Shown one piece after another: positions 50,309 to 60,774 of a stretch of DNA of 64,000 nucleotides (the stretch's first letter is position 1; every line of letters starts with the position of its first letter). Made by a program: the position numbers and the translations under genes. The notes below the pieces were generated by a model, which saw only the letters and a list, made by a program, of their open reading frames with translations, did not search any database and was not told where the DNA came from. The stretch comes from JAEUIE01 sp046350055 (lineage in GTDB: Bacteria; Planctomycetota; Planctomycetia; Gemmatales; HRBIN36), in the NCBI GenBank assembly GCA_046350055.1, contig JAXMBC010000001.1:1302001-1366000 (forward strand). Direction: 5' to 3'.

Positions 50309-52597
50309 ATGGCCCCTGTGAAGGAACGTCCCGAATCGAGCAGTCTGCTGGCCTGGATTGGCTTCTGGGCCGGGCTGTCACTGTTGCTCCTTTCGGGTCT
50401 GGCACTCGCCCTCGCGCTGACCAGCTTGAAGGAATGGCTCGAGACCACCTGGGGCATCACCTTCCCCACACCACTCCCTGTCGCCTACTGGTGGGGGATG
50501 CTCGGCCTCGGCATTACCCTGTTGCTGCTCTATTTCCTCAAACTGCGTCGCCAACGGCTTACTGTCTCCAGTACCTTCCTCTGGAAGAAGAGCATTGAAG
50601 ACCTGCACGTCAACAGCCTGTTCCAGTGGCTCAAGAAGAACTTTCTCCTGCTGCTGCAACTGCTGGGCCTCGCAGGGATTGCTTACTCACTGGCTGCTCC
50701 CACCACCTACAGCGATGCCCGGGGCAGGCACTTCATTTTTCTCGTGGACAACAGCGCCAGCATGGCGTCCAGCGATGTCGCTCCGACCCGGCTTGACGAG
50801 GCCAAGAAGAAGGTGAAAGAACGGGTCGATGCCATGGACACCAGCGATCAGGCGATGGTGATCCTGTTCAATGAAGAGGCCCAGATTCTGCAGTCGTACA
50901 CCAATCGCAAGTCAGACCTGAAAGCAGCCATCGACCGCATTCCGCAGACCCAGCGTACCACGAGGCTGCAGGCTGCATTGGAACTCGCGGAAGGTCAGGC
51001 TAACCCGCGTCGCTCCGCCGAGGAAGGCGTGATTGAAGACCCCAGCGTCAACATGGCCCGCTCGCTCGGTTCCCCCGAAGGTGTTCCCACCGATGTCATC
51101 ATCTTCAGCGATGGCCAGTTCCCCGATGTTAACAACTTTTCGCTCGGCAAGCTGCGACCCGCGCTCGTCACCATTGGTGCGGAGTCCAACAACGTCGGCA
51201 TCACCTGGGCCAACCTCAAGCGGGAAGAGAATCGACCGGACCAGTTTGAAGTCACCGTGCGGGTGCAGAACTTCGGCAAGGAGCCGATCAAGCAGGGTAT
51301 CTCGCTGCAGCTTGAGACCTTTGCCTATGGCGACCGGGTGGATGTGCAACTCAAGCGACTGCAACTCGGCGCACGCACCCGACAGGAACGGGACGCTTCC
51401 ACCAGCGAAGGAGTGAAGTACAAGCAGATCTTCGATCTGGCCGGTGCTACGGAGCCTGAACCGCTCATCACTTTCACGGTGAAAGACCCGGGTCAGGGAT
51501 ACCTGAAAATCACCCTGATGGATGCGGATAAGGGAGCCCTCTGGAACGATACGTTGCCCAGTGACAACACCGTGTGGCTGGCGATTACCCCGGTGCGGAA
51601 GGCCCGCATCCTGCGCGTCGGCCCAGCCAATGAGATCCTCGACGCCTACTTCACTGCAGCAGGCTCCAGGGAACGTGCCGTCATCACCACCATCGATGGC
51701 AGCGACCTCACCGACAAGAACGAGACCTACAAGCAGGCCATCCAGACCGAAGCGTTCGATCTGGTGATCTTCGACCGGGTCGCCCCAGCCACCACAGAGC
51801 TAATGCCTCAGGCCAATACCTTCTTCATCGGGCAGTGTCCGCCCTTCCCCGGCGGCACCTGGAACGACCTGCCCACGCTGCGCAAGCTGTTCGTAAAGGA
51901 TTACCGAACCGGCCATCCGTTGTTCAGCGGCATCGAGACACTGCAAGGCATGACCGTGGATGAAGCCCGGGCCATTCCGCTCGAAGCACGTCCCAAGCGG
52001 GCCTCGGCTCTCGTCGAATCGCAGCGTGAGCCCTTGCTCTGGAACTTTGGCCGCGACCGATACACCGATCTGGTGATGATGTTCCCTCTCGTGCAAGGGC
52101 CCGGTGGCAATATCTGGAACACCAACTGGCCGCGCCAGCCTGCTGGCACCCTGCCCCTCTTCCTGGATAATGTGGTGCTGCAACTGGGCCGCTATCAGGA
52201 GATTGAAAACCCCATCAAGCCGGGCGTCAATAAACTGCTCAGCCCGGGCAGCAGCAAAGCGGAGGTGATAGTGAAGAGGGTGGAACCAACGAGCGCGAAC
52301 TTCAACCGCATCACCCGCAAACAAGGTCAGGACGTCGTGTTCGGCGAAACTGATCAGGTGGGCTTATACGAGGCTAACTGGGGAGAGCGACAGCCGTTCC
52401 GTTTCAGCGTGAATCTCTTTGATCAGGATGAAAGCAACGTCGCTACCCGAGATAGTGTCCGCATCGGCTACGAAACAGTGAAAGCTGAACAGGCCCAGGT
52501 GAAGACGCGGCGGGAACTGTGGCCCTGGTTTGCCGGGCTGGCGCTACTGGCACTACTGATCGAGTGGGTGTTCTACGTACAGCGGATTCGGGTGTGA
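50309..52597 (+). CDS. BatA-like membrane protein with vWA domain
   Basis: This 762-residue protein has N-terminal membrane segments (about residues 15-40, 60-80 and 113-130), then a von Willebrand A domain with the MIDAS motif DNSASMAS, VIIFSDGQFP as the later Asp site, and a large C-terminal outside domain. The last segment (LWPWFAGLALLALLIEWVFY) is a membrane anchor. It resembles BatA/DUF58-linked proteins of the Bat system, though no moxR or DUF58 gene is near. The role is unknown; the vWA domain likely binds a protein partner through a metal ion. TTG at 50300 is an alternative start. Confidence 0.82.
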   Translation: MAPVKERPESSSLLAWIGFWAGLSLLLLSGLALALALTSLKEWLETTWGITFPTPLPVAYWWGMLGLGITLLLLYFLKLRRQRLTVSSTFLWKKSIEDLHVNSLFQWLKKNFLLLLQLLGLAGIAYSLAAPTTYSDARGRHFIFLVDNSASMASSDVAPTRLDEAKKKVKERVDAMDTSDQAMVILFNEEAQILQSYTNRKSDLKAAIDRIPQTQRTTRLQAALELAEGQANPRRSAEEGVIEDPSVNMARSLGSPEGVPTDVIIFSDGQFPDVNNFSLGKLRPALVTIGAESNNVGITWANLKREENRPDQFEVTVRVQNFGKEPIKQGISLQLETFAYGDRVDVQLKRLQLGARTRQERDASTSEGVKYKQIFDLAGATEPEPLITFTVKDPGQGYLKITLMDADKGALWNDTLPSDNTVWLAITPVRKARILRVGPANEILDAYFTAAGSRERAVITTIDGSDLTDKNETYKQAIQTEAFDLVIFDRVAPATTELMPQANTFFIGQCPPFPGGTWNDLPTLRKLFVKDYRTGHPLFSGIETLQGMTVDEARAIPLEARPKRASALVESQREPLLWNFGRDRYTDLVMMFPLVQGPGGNIWNTNWPRQPAGTLPLFLDNVVLQLGRYQEIENPIKPGVNKLLSPGSSKAEVIVKRVEPTSANFNRITRKQGQDVVFGETDQVGLYEANWGERQPFRFSVNLFDQDESNVATRDSVRIGYETVKAEQAQVKTRRELWPWFAGLALLALLIEWVFYVQRIRV

Positions 52598-52651
52598 TAG
52601 ATGTTGATGGAACTCGCGGCATAGTACAGTTATTCACCGAAGCCGGTCTGG

Positions 52652-52677
52652 CTCCTCCCCTTATCCATGGGGAGGAG
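52652..52677. repeat. Hairpin of the CTCCTCCCC type
   Basis: CTCCTCCCC (52652-52660) pairs with GGGGAGGAG (52669-52677), loop TTATCCAT. It lies between two convergent genes and could end transcription in both directions; the sequence is related to the CCTCCCCTT repeats. Confidence 0.6.
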
Positions 52678-52702
52678 TCAGACTGGTCTCGGACGGAGAT
52701 TT

Positions 52703-53092
52703 CTATCGCCAGCGGCTGCGGCCGAAGAAACCGCCGATGCCGACGCGCACCCGTGGGTTCTCGACCTGTTCTGTCCGCTGCATGTACTCGTTGTTGATGC
52801 GGTTCACCTGGAACTCGGAACCATACTTAGCGCTGGGCCAGCGATGGCCGAACTTTTCCTGGCGGTCGAGCCGATCGAGATACTCGGCATCATAGAACTG
52901 TCGCGAGTTCCAGCCACCCAGGTACAGCGGTTGAATGTTGCCGTAGTGGTAGCGTTCAAAGGGGGAGGCGCCCATGTAAGGGCCCACGTTGCCGGGCAAT
53001 ACCTGGCGGGTTACCTCGTCGGCACCACTGCCCTGGGCATGGCTGGCGAGGGGAAGGGCGAGCAGCAGAGCAAAACCAGCAAGCGTGCGCAT
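52703..53092 (-). CDS. Small secreted hypothetical protein
   Basis: This 129-residue product has a clear Sec signal (MRTLAGFALLLALPLASHAQ) and a mature part rich in Tyr, Gly, Arg and Asn (GNVGPYMGASPFERYHYGN). The end is basic and aromatic (GIGGFFGRSRWR). No family is recognised. ATG at 53092 is chosen because AGGA lies 7 bases ahead. It is divergent from the marC-family gene. Confidence 0.6.
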   Translation of the reverse strand: MRTLAGFALLLALPLASHAQGSGADEVTRQVLPGNVGPYMGASPFERYHYGNIQPLYLGGWNSRQFYDAEYLDRLDRQEKFGHRWPSAKYGSEFQVNRINNEYMQRTEQVENPRVRVGIGGFFGRSRWR

Positions 53093-53223
53093 GGTGTCAT
53101 CCTGACGAAGAGGTATGCCAACAATTCCAATTCTACCCGGTCCTGCAGTTTCTGCGGCAGAAAGCACACAGCTCAGCTCATACATTGCCAAGAACTGTAT
53201 CGTTTGTAACGAAGGCGCGGAAC

Positions 53224-53862
53224 ATGGCGGACTTGTGGACTTTTGTCGTCGTCAGTTTCGTGTCCCTCTTCACCATGATCGACCCCGTCGGCAATGTGCC
53301 GGTCTTCATCGCCCTGACCGAAGGCCTCAGCCCGCAGCATGTCCGCCGGGTAGCGTTCCGGGCAGTGCTCACGGCCATCGTCATCCTGGTGCTCTTCCAG
53401 TTTGCCGGGCAGGCGATCTTCAACCTGTTCCACATTTCCGCCAGCAGCCTGCAGATCGTCGGAGGCATCATCTTCTTCGTCACCGGCTACGAAATGCTTC
53501 AGGCCCGGCTCACCCGTTCGCTGCACGACAACGGCCCCACCGACCACACCTACGCCAACGATATTGCCATCACACCGCTCGGCATCCCAATGATCTGCGG
53601 CCCGGGAGCCATCACCACGGTGATCCTGCGGATGACCGAGGCGGACGATTCCATCAAGCAAGGCCTCCTGCTGCTGACCATTATCGTAACACTCGGCATC
53701 ACGTTCTTCATGCTCATCGCCGCCAAGCAGATCCTCCGCTTCCTGGGTGATTCGGGGAATAAGGTGCTGCTCCGGTTGATGGGTCTCATCGTGATGGCTA
53801 TTGCCGTGGAGCTCTTCTTCAGCGGCCTGACGCCGTATGTGAAAGCGATGCTGGTGAAGTAG
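53224..53862 (+). CDS. MarC family membrane protein
   Basis: This 212-residue protein has six membrane segments and the MarC/UPF0056 pattern: FVSLFTMIDPVGNVPVFIAL (two halves below), GYEMLQAR, AITPLGIPMICGPGAITTVI and LGITFFMLIAAK. The family is widespread, with no settled function and no proven link to multidrug resistance. ATG at 53224 has GAAGG about 10 bases upstream. A CTCCCCCTT repeat follows the stop. Confidence 0.85.
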   Translation: MADLWTFVVVSFVSLFTMIDPVGNVPVFIALTEGLSPQHVRRVAFRAVLTAIVILVLFQFAGQAIFNLFHISASSLQIVGGIIFFVTGYEMLQARLTRSLHDNGPTDHTYANDIAITPLGIPMICGPGAITTVILRMTEADDSIKQGLLLLTIIVTLGITFFMLIAAKQILRFLGDSGNKVLLRLMGLIVMAIAVELFFSGLTPYVKAMLVK

Positions 53863-53873
53863 ATAATCTGACT

Positions 53874-53894
53874 CTCCCCCTTACCAAGGGGGAG
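53874..53894. repeat. CTCCCCCTT hairpin repeat
   Basis: CTCCCCCTT (53874-53882), loop ACC, AAGGGGGAG (53886-53894) and then TTGGAGGGGGT, the opposite orientation of the repeats at 37892 and 53977. It lies 12 bases after the MarC-family gene and may act as its terminator. Confidence 0.7.
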
Positions 53895-53976
53895 TTGGAG
53901 GGGGTATTCGTCTTGCGATTACAGTACGTCATGCGAATACCAAAATAGGTGTTCGCTCGAGCGCATCACCTTGCAC

Positions 53977-54017
53977 AGTGCTACCCCTCCCAACCTCCCC
54001 TTTGAAAGGGGAGGAGC
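53977..54017. repeat. Dispersed hairpin repeat (CCTCCCCTT family), second copy
   Basis: AGTGCTACCCCTCCCAACCT leads into CCTCCCCTTT (53994-54003) and AAAGGGGAGG (54005-54014), then AGC. It matches the copy at 37892-37932 almost base for base and lies just upstream of the DUF1501 gene. Confidence 0.75.
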
Positions 54018-54048
54018 CATGCACCAGCGGCTGTGCTAGGATAGTGGT

Positions 54049-55419
<1,371 letters not shown>

Positions 55420-55481
55420 CGAGAACGAGCCGGAAGTGCAATACTTCCAGCTCGCAAGCTACTTGTTAAAGTGCTTCGGAG

Positions 55482-58400
55482 TTAGTTCTTCTTCTCAAAC
55501 ATGCGCCGGTAGGTCTTCTGATCCTGCTCCCATTCTTCTTCCTCCTCGTCTGTGAGGCGGATGGAATCGGGCAGGGTGGGATCGCCTTGCACGGTGATGA
55601 TCTGCTTATACTCCTTGCCATCCACGGTGAGGATGACGCCGTAAGTGCCGGGGGGGACGACGCGGCCGAAGCCACCGAACCCGCCGGGGCCGCCGCCACC
55701 ACCCATGCCGACGGGTCCACCGCCGGTACCCTGGGCCTGGGTAGCACCACCGCCACCAGCCTGGGTTGCAGTACCACCACTTGCAGTACCAGCTGCGGCA
55801 CCACCTGTTCCACCTTGAGCACGTCGGCCACCGCCGCCGCCAGTACCAGCACCACCACCGGTGCCGCCACCTTGTCGGCGACCCTGGCCTTGTCCCTGAC
55901 CTGCGGTGGCAGTGCCACCGCCTGTTGCTGCTCCGGTGCCGGTAGCAGCTTCACCGCCACCTGCACCAGCCTGACCACGGCGACCACCGCCACCGCCCTG
56001 GCCACCACCAAGACCGCCGAGCAACCCGCCCAGTGGATTGGCACCGGTACGGTTCAGCGCCCAACTGAGCTTATGCAGGCCGACTTCCTTGGATACACGC
56101 GCCAGTTCGCTGACCGTTTCGCCCTTGGCATCGACGATCTTGACGCTGATCTCGGTCGCAGGCTTGTTCAGATTGTAGTAGATGTTCGCGCCAAACGGAG
56201 CACTCTCGCCGGTGTAGCGACGGGTAGTACCACCACGGCTCGGTTCACTGCGATAGCGAATGACCGTGTGAGGTTGATACAAGTGGGCATCAGCCTTCAC
56301 GGTCTTGGCATTCATCTGCCGCAGGCCGCCGACATCGAGTACCCACAGGCTGCGACCGTGAGTGGCGACGACGATCTCGCCCGCCGTCGGATGCACTGCC
56401 ACTTCGTGGATGGCCACCGTGGGCAGATTGTTGTTGATCTTCGTCCATGACAGGCCTCTGTCAATGCTGGCAAAGAGGGCGAACTCGGTGCCGCAGTAAA
56501 GCAGATCCTGGTTCACCACATCTTCCCGCAGGCAGCGGGTGGAACCGAAGGTCGGCAGGTTGGCCGTGATCGGTTTCCAGGTAGCACCGAAGTCTTCAGT
56601 CACGTAGACATAGGGCTTGTCGTCGTTGCTGCGATGAGCATCGAAGCAGACATAGGCTCTGCCATCGACAAACCGGCTGGCTTCGATGGTCGCCACCCAG
56701 CGGTCGCCGGGCAGACCGATGTTCTTGGTGACATTGGTCCATTCCTTGCCACCGTCTTTGGTGACCCAGACATAGCCATCATCGGTGCCGGCCCAGAGGA
56801 TATCGCCATTGCGGGGCGATTCGCTGAGGGCAGTAGCGGAGCCTCGCTTGCTCTTGGTGATTTCGGGGGAGATGATCTTGAGATCATCACCACGATTGTT
56901 GGAACGGAAGACAAACTGCCCGGCACAGTAGAAGACTTTCTGGTTCTTGTGCGAGAGGATGTAGGGAGTGTTCCAGTTGAAGCGGAACGTGGTCACACCG
57001 CCCTGGGCACGGGGGCGAGCGGAGCCACGTTCCCCGGTCTTGATGTTGCGCCGTGACATAGCACCGTTCTGGCTCTCCGCATAGACCCAGTTGGGGTCGT
57101 CCTGATCGACGCGACAGACGAAACCATCGCCTCCCTGAATGCTCATCCAGTCTTCGTTGACCGAGCCGCCGGGCCGGGTGACCGAACTGGGGCCGCCCCA
57201 CGAGCCATTATCCTGCAACCCGCCATACACGTAGTAAGGCACCTGGGTATCGGTGGCGACATGGTAGAACTGGCCCAGGGCCATGGTATTGATGTGATCG
57301 ACATTCTGGAAACGATCGTGGGTGGCATAGATACCACCATCGCAGCCGATGATACCGTGGCGGCTGTCGCGTGGATCAAGCCAGAGGGCATGGTGATCGG
57401 CATGCACCTGACGGCCGAGGTTGCTGCGAAAGGTCTTACCGCCATCCTGTGACCAGTGCATGGAAACGCCGCCGACATAGATGATCTTGTCATCGGTCGG
57501 ATCGACACGAATGAGACTGAAGTACATGGGACGGGGGTTGAGACTGTTCACACGTTTCCAGCTTTCGCCACCATCGTCGCTGCGGTAGATGCCGCCGAAC
57601 TCATGGCCGCCTTCACCCTGGCGGTCCTGAATGTTCTCTCGCTGACCGCCGTAGTATGCCGAGTAGGGGCGGGTGCGAGTCGGGCCACCGGGGCCGCCGC
57701 CAAACTCACCGCTGCCACCGGTCGTGCCCGTGGACATGGCTTGAGCACCGGCAGGGCGAGCAACGAGAGTAACTTCGACTTCCTTAGTCTCACTGCCTCG
57801 CTTGTATTTGATCTTCACCTTGTCGCCGACTTTCTTGTCGCGAAGGCGGATGACGAGAGCCTGGTAGCCAATGAGCTCGCGACCATCGAGGGCGATGATG
57901 AGATCGTCAGCCTTCAGCCCGGCCTTCTCGGCGGGACTGTCCTTGGAAACCTCGGTGATTTTGGCACCGGTATCATCGCCGGTAGCATTGACCCCCTGGA
58001 TGCCGAGGTAGACACCTGCGGTAGCCGGAGGCTGTGCAGTTGTTGCAGCAGCACCACCTGCTCCACCACCACCACCTGCTCCACCACCGGGACCGCGGCC
58101 CTGGCGTTCGAGCAGAGTGACTTCCACTTCCTTGGTCTCGTTGCCTCGCTTGTACTTCACCTTCACCTTGTCATTGGGCTTCTTGTCGAGGACAGCGTTA
58201 GTAATGTCATCCATCTCGGTGACGGCTTTGCCGGCGAACTCGGTGATGATGTCGTCAGCTTGCAGGCCCGCTTTGGCGGCAGCACGGTCATCCCGCACCG
58301 CACGAATCTTGACACCACCTTCGCCTGGTTCACCGAACGCACCGAAGTCAGCGTTGCCCACGCCTGGTTCGGGCGGCTTGCCCATACCAATCTTCTCGCA

Positions 58401-59411
58401 ATCGATGATGGCGTAGATGACCTTGGAATCCTTGCGGAAGTAGTCGAGCCCGACGCGGCCATACTTGCTGCTGGGCAGGCCTTTGGTCAGCTTCTTCGGG
58501 GCGGTCTTGAAGCCATCGGTAGTCTTGTAGATGCCCGCCTTCTCGCCCCATTTCATGATAGGGTCGTAGCCGTCGTAGCCATCGGCGATGCCGCCACCGA
58601 GAGTGGAATCGAACTCATCGCGCTTGCGTTCCCACATGGCGACGATGATGTTGTCAGGGTTGGCGGGGTCCATCACCATGTCGATGACGCCGGTCTTATC
58701 GTCGAGGTAGAAGACCTTGTTCCAGGTCTTGCCGCCATCGGTGGTCTTGTAGACTCCCCGTTCGGGGTTGGGACCATAGCAGCGACCGAGAGCGCCGACG
58801 TAGACTACATCGGGGTTCTTGGGGTGCACGATGACCTTGCCGATCTGGTAGGTCTCCTTCAGCCCCATGTTGGTCCAGGTCTTGCCGCCATCAGTGCTTT
58901 TGTAAACGCCATCGCCGTAGCTGACGGAGTTGCGGGGGTTGGCTTCGCCGGTACCGACCCAGATGATATCTTTGTTGGACTGAGCGACGCAGACATCGCC
59001 GATGGAGACGGTGGCTTCCTTATCGAACTGGTGTTCGAAGGTGTTGCCGTTGTTGGTAGTTTTGATGAGGCCACCCGAAGCAGTGGCGACCCAGTAGAGA
59101 TTGGGGTCGGCATTAAAGACGCTGATGGCAGTGATACGGCCCGACATATTGGCGGGACCGATGCTGCGCCATTTGAATTGTTTGGTGTAATCGAGAGGAA
59201 GAGTGAGTGCGGTCTCCTGCATGGTTGCAGGCTTGGCAGTAGAAGCTGCCTTCATCTCAGCGAGCTTCTTCTGCATCTCAGCAATCTGCTTCTCCATCTC
59301 AGCCACTTCGTCCTTCTTGGGAGGCTGAGCCTGGGGAGAAGGGTCCTGAGCGATGATGAGGCAGGAGGTAGCCACTGCGGCCAAGGCGGCGATCCACGGC
59401 TGACGTTTCAC
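55482..59411 (-). CDS. Very large secreted beta-propeller protein with two PDZ domains
   Basis: This 1309-residue protein has a signal peptide, a short coiled coil (EVAEMEKQIAEMQKKLAEM), and BNR/sortilin-like (VPS10-type) propeller blades with repeated DGGKTW motifs. Two PDZ domains (about residues 365-440 and 470-560) interrupt the propeller; both end in VKYKRG/IKYKRG-ETKEVEVTL, a sign of duplication. The propeller resumes with SDDGGESW and FGATWKPI. A Gly/Ala/Thr/Gln-rich stretch (about 1137-1240) splits the C-terminal domain. The start is GTG at 59411, with CGGAG 8 bases ahead. Likely an extracytoplasmic scaffold; no enzymatic motif is seen. Confidence 0.82.
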   Translation of the reverse strand: MKRQPWIAALAAVATSCLIIAQDPSPQAQPPKKDEVAEMEKQIAEMQKKLAEMKAASTAKPATMQETALTLPLDYTKQFKWRSIGPANMSGRITAISVFNADPNLYWVATASGGLIKTTNNGNTFEHQFDKEATVSIGDVCVAQSNKDIIWVGTGEANPRNSVSYGDGVYKSTDGGKTWTNMGLKETYQIGKVIVHPKNPDVVYVGALGRCYGPNPERGVYKTTDGGKTWNKVFYLDDKTGVIDMVMDPANPDNIIVAMWERKRDEFDSTLGGGIADGYDGYDPIMKWGEKAGIYKTTDGFKTAPKKLTKGLPSSKYGRVGLDYFRKDSKVIYAIIDCEKIGMGKPPEPGVGNADFGAFGEPGEGGVKIRAVRDDRAAAKAGLQADDIITEFAGKAVTEMDDITNAVLDKKPNDKVKVKYKRGNETKEVEVTLLERQGRGPGGGAGGGGGAGGAAATTAQPPATAGVYLGIQGVNATGDDTGAKITEVSKDSPAEKAGLKADDLIIALDGRELIGYQALVIRLRDKKVGDKVKIKYKRGSETKEVEVTLVARPAGAQAMSTGTTGGSGEFGGGPGGPTRTRPYSAYYGGQRENIQDRQGEGGHEFGGIYRSDDGGESWKRVNSLNPRPMYFSLIRVDPTDDKIIYVGGVSMHWSQDGGKTFRSNLGRQVHADHHALWLDPRDSRHGIIGCDGGIYATHDRFQNVDHINTMALGQFYHVATDTQVPYYVYGGLQDNGSWGGPSSVTRPGGSVNEDWMSIQGGDGFVCRVDQDDPNWVYAESQNGAMSRRNIKTGERGSARPRAQGGVTTFRFNWNTPYILSHKNQKVFYCAGQFVFRSNNRGDDLKIISPEITKSKRGSATALSESPRNGDILWAGTDDGYVWVTKDGGKEWTNVTKNIGLPGDRWVATIEASRFVDGRAYVCFDAHRSNDDKPYVYVTEDFGATWKPITANLPTFGSTRCLREDVVNQDLLYCGTEFALFASIDRGLSWTKINNNLPTVAIHEVAVHPTAGEIVVATHGRSLWVLDVGGLRQMNAKTVKADAHLYQPHTVIRYRSEPSRGGTTRRYTGESAPFGANIYYNLNKPATEISVKIVDAKGETVSELARVSKEVGLHKLSWALNRTGANPLGGLLGGLGGGQGGGGGRRGQAGAGGGEAATGTGAATGGGTATAGQGQGQGRRQGGGTGGGAGTGGGGGRRAQGGTGGAAAGTASGGTATQAGGGGATQAQGTGGGPVGMGGGGGPGGFGGFGRVVPPGTYGVILTVDGKEYKQIITVQGDPTLPDSIRLTDEEEEEWEQDQKTYRRMFEKKN

Positions 59412-59554
59412 GGGTGAGGCTCCGACAATTGGTGTACGTAGAGGCCGATAGTAACGTGCGAGGCGGCAAAAGTCTCGCAAGTTACCCTGTCTGCCATGAT
59501 CTTCTCATAAAGTTGTAACGGTGGTAGCGAATATGCGAGCGATGGTGTGGGCTG

Positions 59555-59581
59555 GCGAGCGGGGGGCGTGAGCCCCCTGAG
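59555..59581. repeat. Inverted repeat arm A (REP with GTGA loop)
   Basis: GCGAGCGGGGGGCGTGAGCC, continuing to 59581, is the exact reverse complement of 59933-59959 over 27 bases. Inside each arm GGGGGC-GTGA-GCCCCC is itself a hairpin with a GNRA-type loop, so each arm is a REP unit. Confidence 0.85.
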
Positions 59582-59635
59582 CCTTCGCGATGGCGAAAAC
59601 TACAACGAATACGTGCGGACTCGGGAGGCTGACAC

Positions 59636-59863
59636 ATGGTTGAAAGACGAACTCCCTGGCAATTCATCATCGTGTCCGCAATAGCTGGTTTTCTCTTCTG
59701 GTGGAGTACGGATTGGTGGTGTTACGTTGAGGATTCCCGTGGCCGGTGGCCTAAATTCATGACACCGTGGTGGGGGCAGGTCGCGCTCAGTGGTACGGTG
59801 GGTGCCCTGGCAGGCGGAGTGTGGATGGGAGTAGCCTCGGTCTGGCAGCGACTAACGAGGTAG
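59636..59863 (+). CDS. Mini membrane protein inside an inverted REP pair
   Basis: This 75-residue protein has two membrane segments (about residues 9-27 and 47-66) and a Trp-rich outside loop (FWWSTDWWCYVEDSRGRWPK). GAGG lies 7 bases before the ATG, a fair ribosome site. It is the only gene between the 27-bp inverted arms at 59555 and 59933. No family is recognised. Confidence 0.6.
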   Translation: MVERRTPWQFIIVSAIAGFLFWWSTDWWCYVEDSRGRWPKFMTPWWGQVALSGTVGALAGGVWMGVASVWQRLTR

Positions 59864-59932
59864 TCGTGTTATGTGATGGTGTTCCGCCGCAGCCTCTTTG
59901 AGATGGCGATGACTCTTTCGATAGCGTGTTGA

Positions 59933-59959
59933 CTCAGGGGGCTCACGCCCCCCGCTCGC
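59933..59959. repeat. Inverted repeat arm B
   Basis: CTCAGGGGGCTCACGCCCCC, continuing to 59959, pairs exactly with arm A at 59555-59581. It ends 12 bases before the truncated hydrolase fragment. Confidence 0.85.
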
Positions 59960-59971
59960 TGGGGGTGCAAG

Positions 59972-60274
59972 GTGACCGGCCAACCCCTCAATTTGAAAGC
60001 CCTGGCTGAGGTGTCTCTATTCGTTTTTCTGGGCGACAACGACACCAATGATTCTGTTCCGATGCGTGACAGCTACGATGCAGAAGATGAGAAGTTGATC
60101 ACCCCCCTCTTCGGGACCACCCCGGTTGCCCGCTGGCCTCATGCCGAGCGCCTGTACCGCGAACATCTGCCGAAGGCAACGCTGAAGCTTTACCCGCAGG
60201 TGGCACACACGGTGACGCCGGCGATCATGGAGGATGTTCTGGCATTCTTTCGGCGGGAGCTACAGAAGAAGTAA
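59972..60274 (+). pseudogene. C-terminal fragment of an alpha/beta hydrolase
   Basis: The 100-residue frame matches only the end of a hydrolase: FVFLGDNDTNDSVPMRDSY carries an acid residue, KLITPLFGTTPVARWPHAERLY follows, and LYPQVAHTVTPAIMEDVLAFF has the catalytic His. The nucleophile half is absent upstream; instead the inverted REP pair and its mini-gene are there. Sequence quality in what remains is good, so truncation looks recent, or the GTG at 59972 begins a relic protein without a full active site. Confidence 0.7.
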
Positions 60275-60342
60275 ACGACACGTCCTTCCCTTGGCAAATA
60301 CGCCTGCACCTTGTTTCATGAATACTGGAGCGAGGTCTATTC

Positions 60343-60774
60343 ATGGCAGTGGTCTACCGTACCCAGCGCCGGGTGGAATTTTCTGACACGGATATGGCGG
60401 GCATCGTCCACTTTGCCCGCTTCTTCCTGTGGATGGAGCACGTTGAGCAGGAATTCCTCCGTTCGCTCGGCCTGTCCGTGTCCATGGTGTACGAAGGCGT
60501 GCCGATGGGCTTTCCTCGCGTCAGTGCCAGATGCGATTATGTTTCCACCGTCACCTTCGAAGATGTGATGGACATTGAAATCGAGATCGAGAAGATTGGC
60601 ACCAAGTCGATCAGCTACCTGTTTCACTTCATGAAGGCAGGCAAGACCGTCGCCCGCGGGAATCTGGTGGCCTGCTGCTGTCGCAAGAATGCGGAGCGGA
60701 AGATGGAAGGCATCCCCATTCCCGATTCGTTCCGGGCCAAGCTGGCCAGCCTGATGACACAAGAGACAACATGA
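60343..60774 (+). CDS. Acyl-CoA thioesterase (hotdog fold, 4HBT type)
   Basis: This 143-residue protein has the 4-hydroxybenzoyl-CoA thioesterase/YbgC pattern: RRVEFSDTDMAGIVHFARFF with the catalytic Asp, WMEHVEQEFL, and a strand pattern through VAR. Such enzymes hydrolyse acyl-CoA or acyl-ACP. The stop overlaps the start of the LolD-like gene as ATGA, so they are translated together. GAGG lies 7 bases before the ATG. Confidence 0.87.
   Translation: MAVVYRTQRRVEFSDTDMAGIVHFARFFLWMEHVEQEFLRSLGLSVSMVYEGVPMGFPRVSARCDYVSTVTFEDVMDIEIEIEKIGTKSISYLFHFMKAGKTVARGNLVACCCRKNAERKMEGIPIPDSFRAKLASLMTQETT

Noticed and set aside
55587..56450. Thr/Ser/Ala-rich plus-strand open frame
   Set aside because: It is the complement of the Gly/Thr-rich low-complexity part of the propeller protein.
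57456..59417. 653-residue open frame antisense to the large propeller gene
   Set aside because: It mirrors the Gly/Asp-rich codons of the minus-strand gene, has no ribosome site or family motif, and the minus-strand protein is clearly real.
59972..60274. Complete small hydrolase gene
   Set aside because: Only the acid and His part of the fold is present and no nucleophile elbow exists upstream, so it is listed as a pseudogene fragment.
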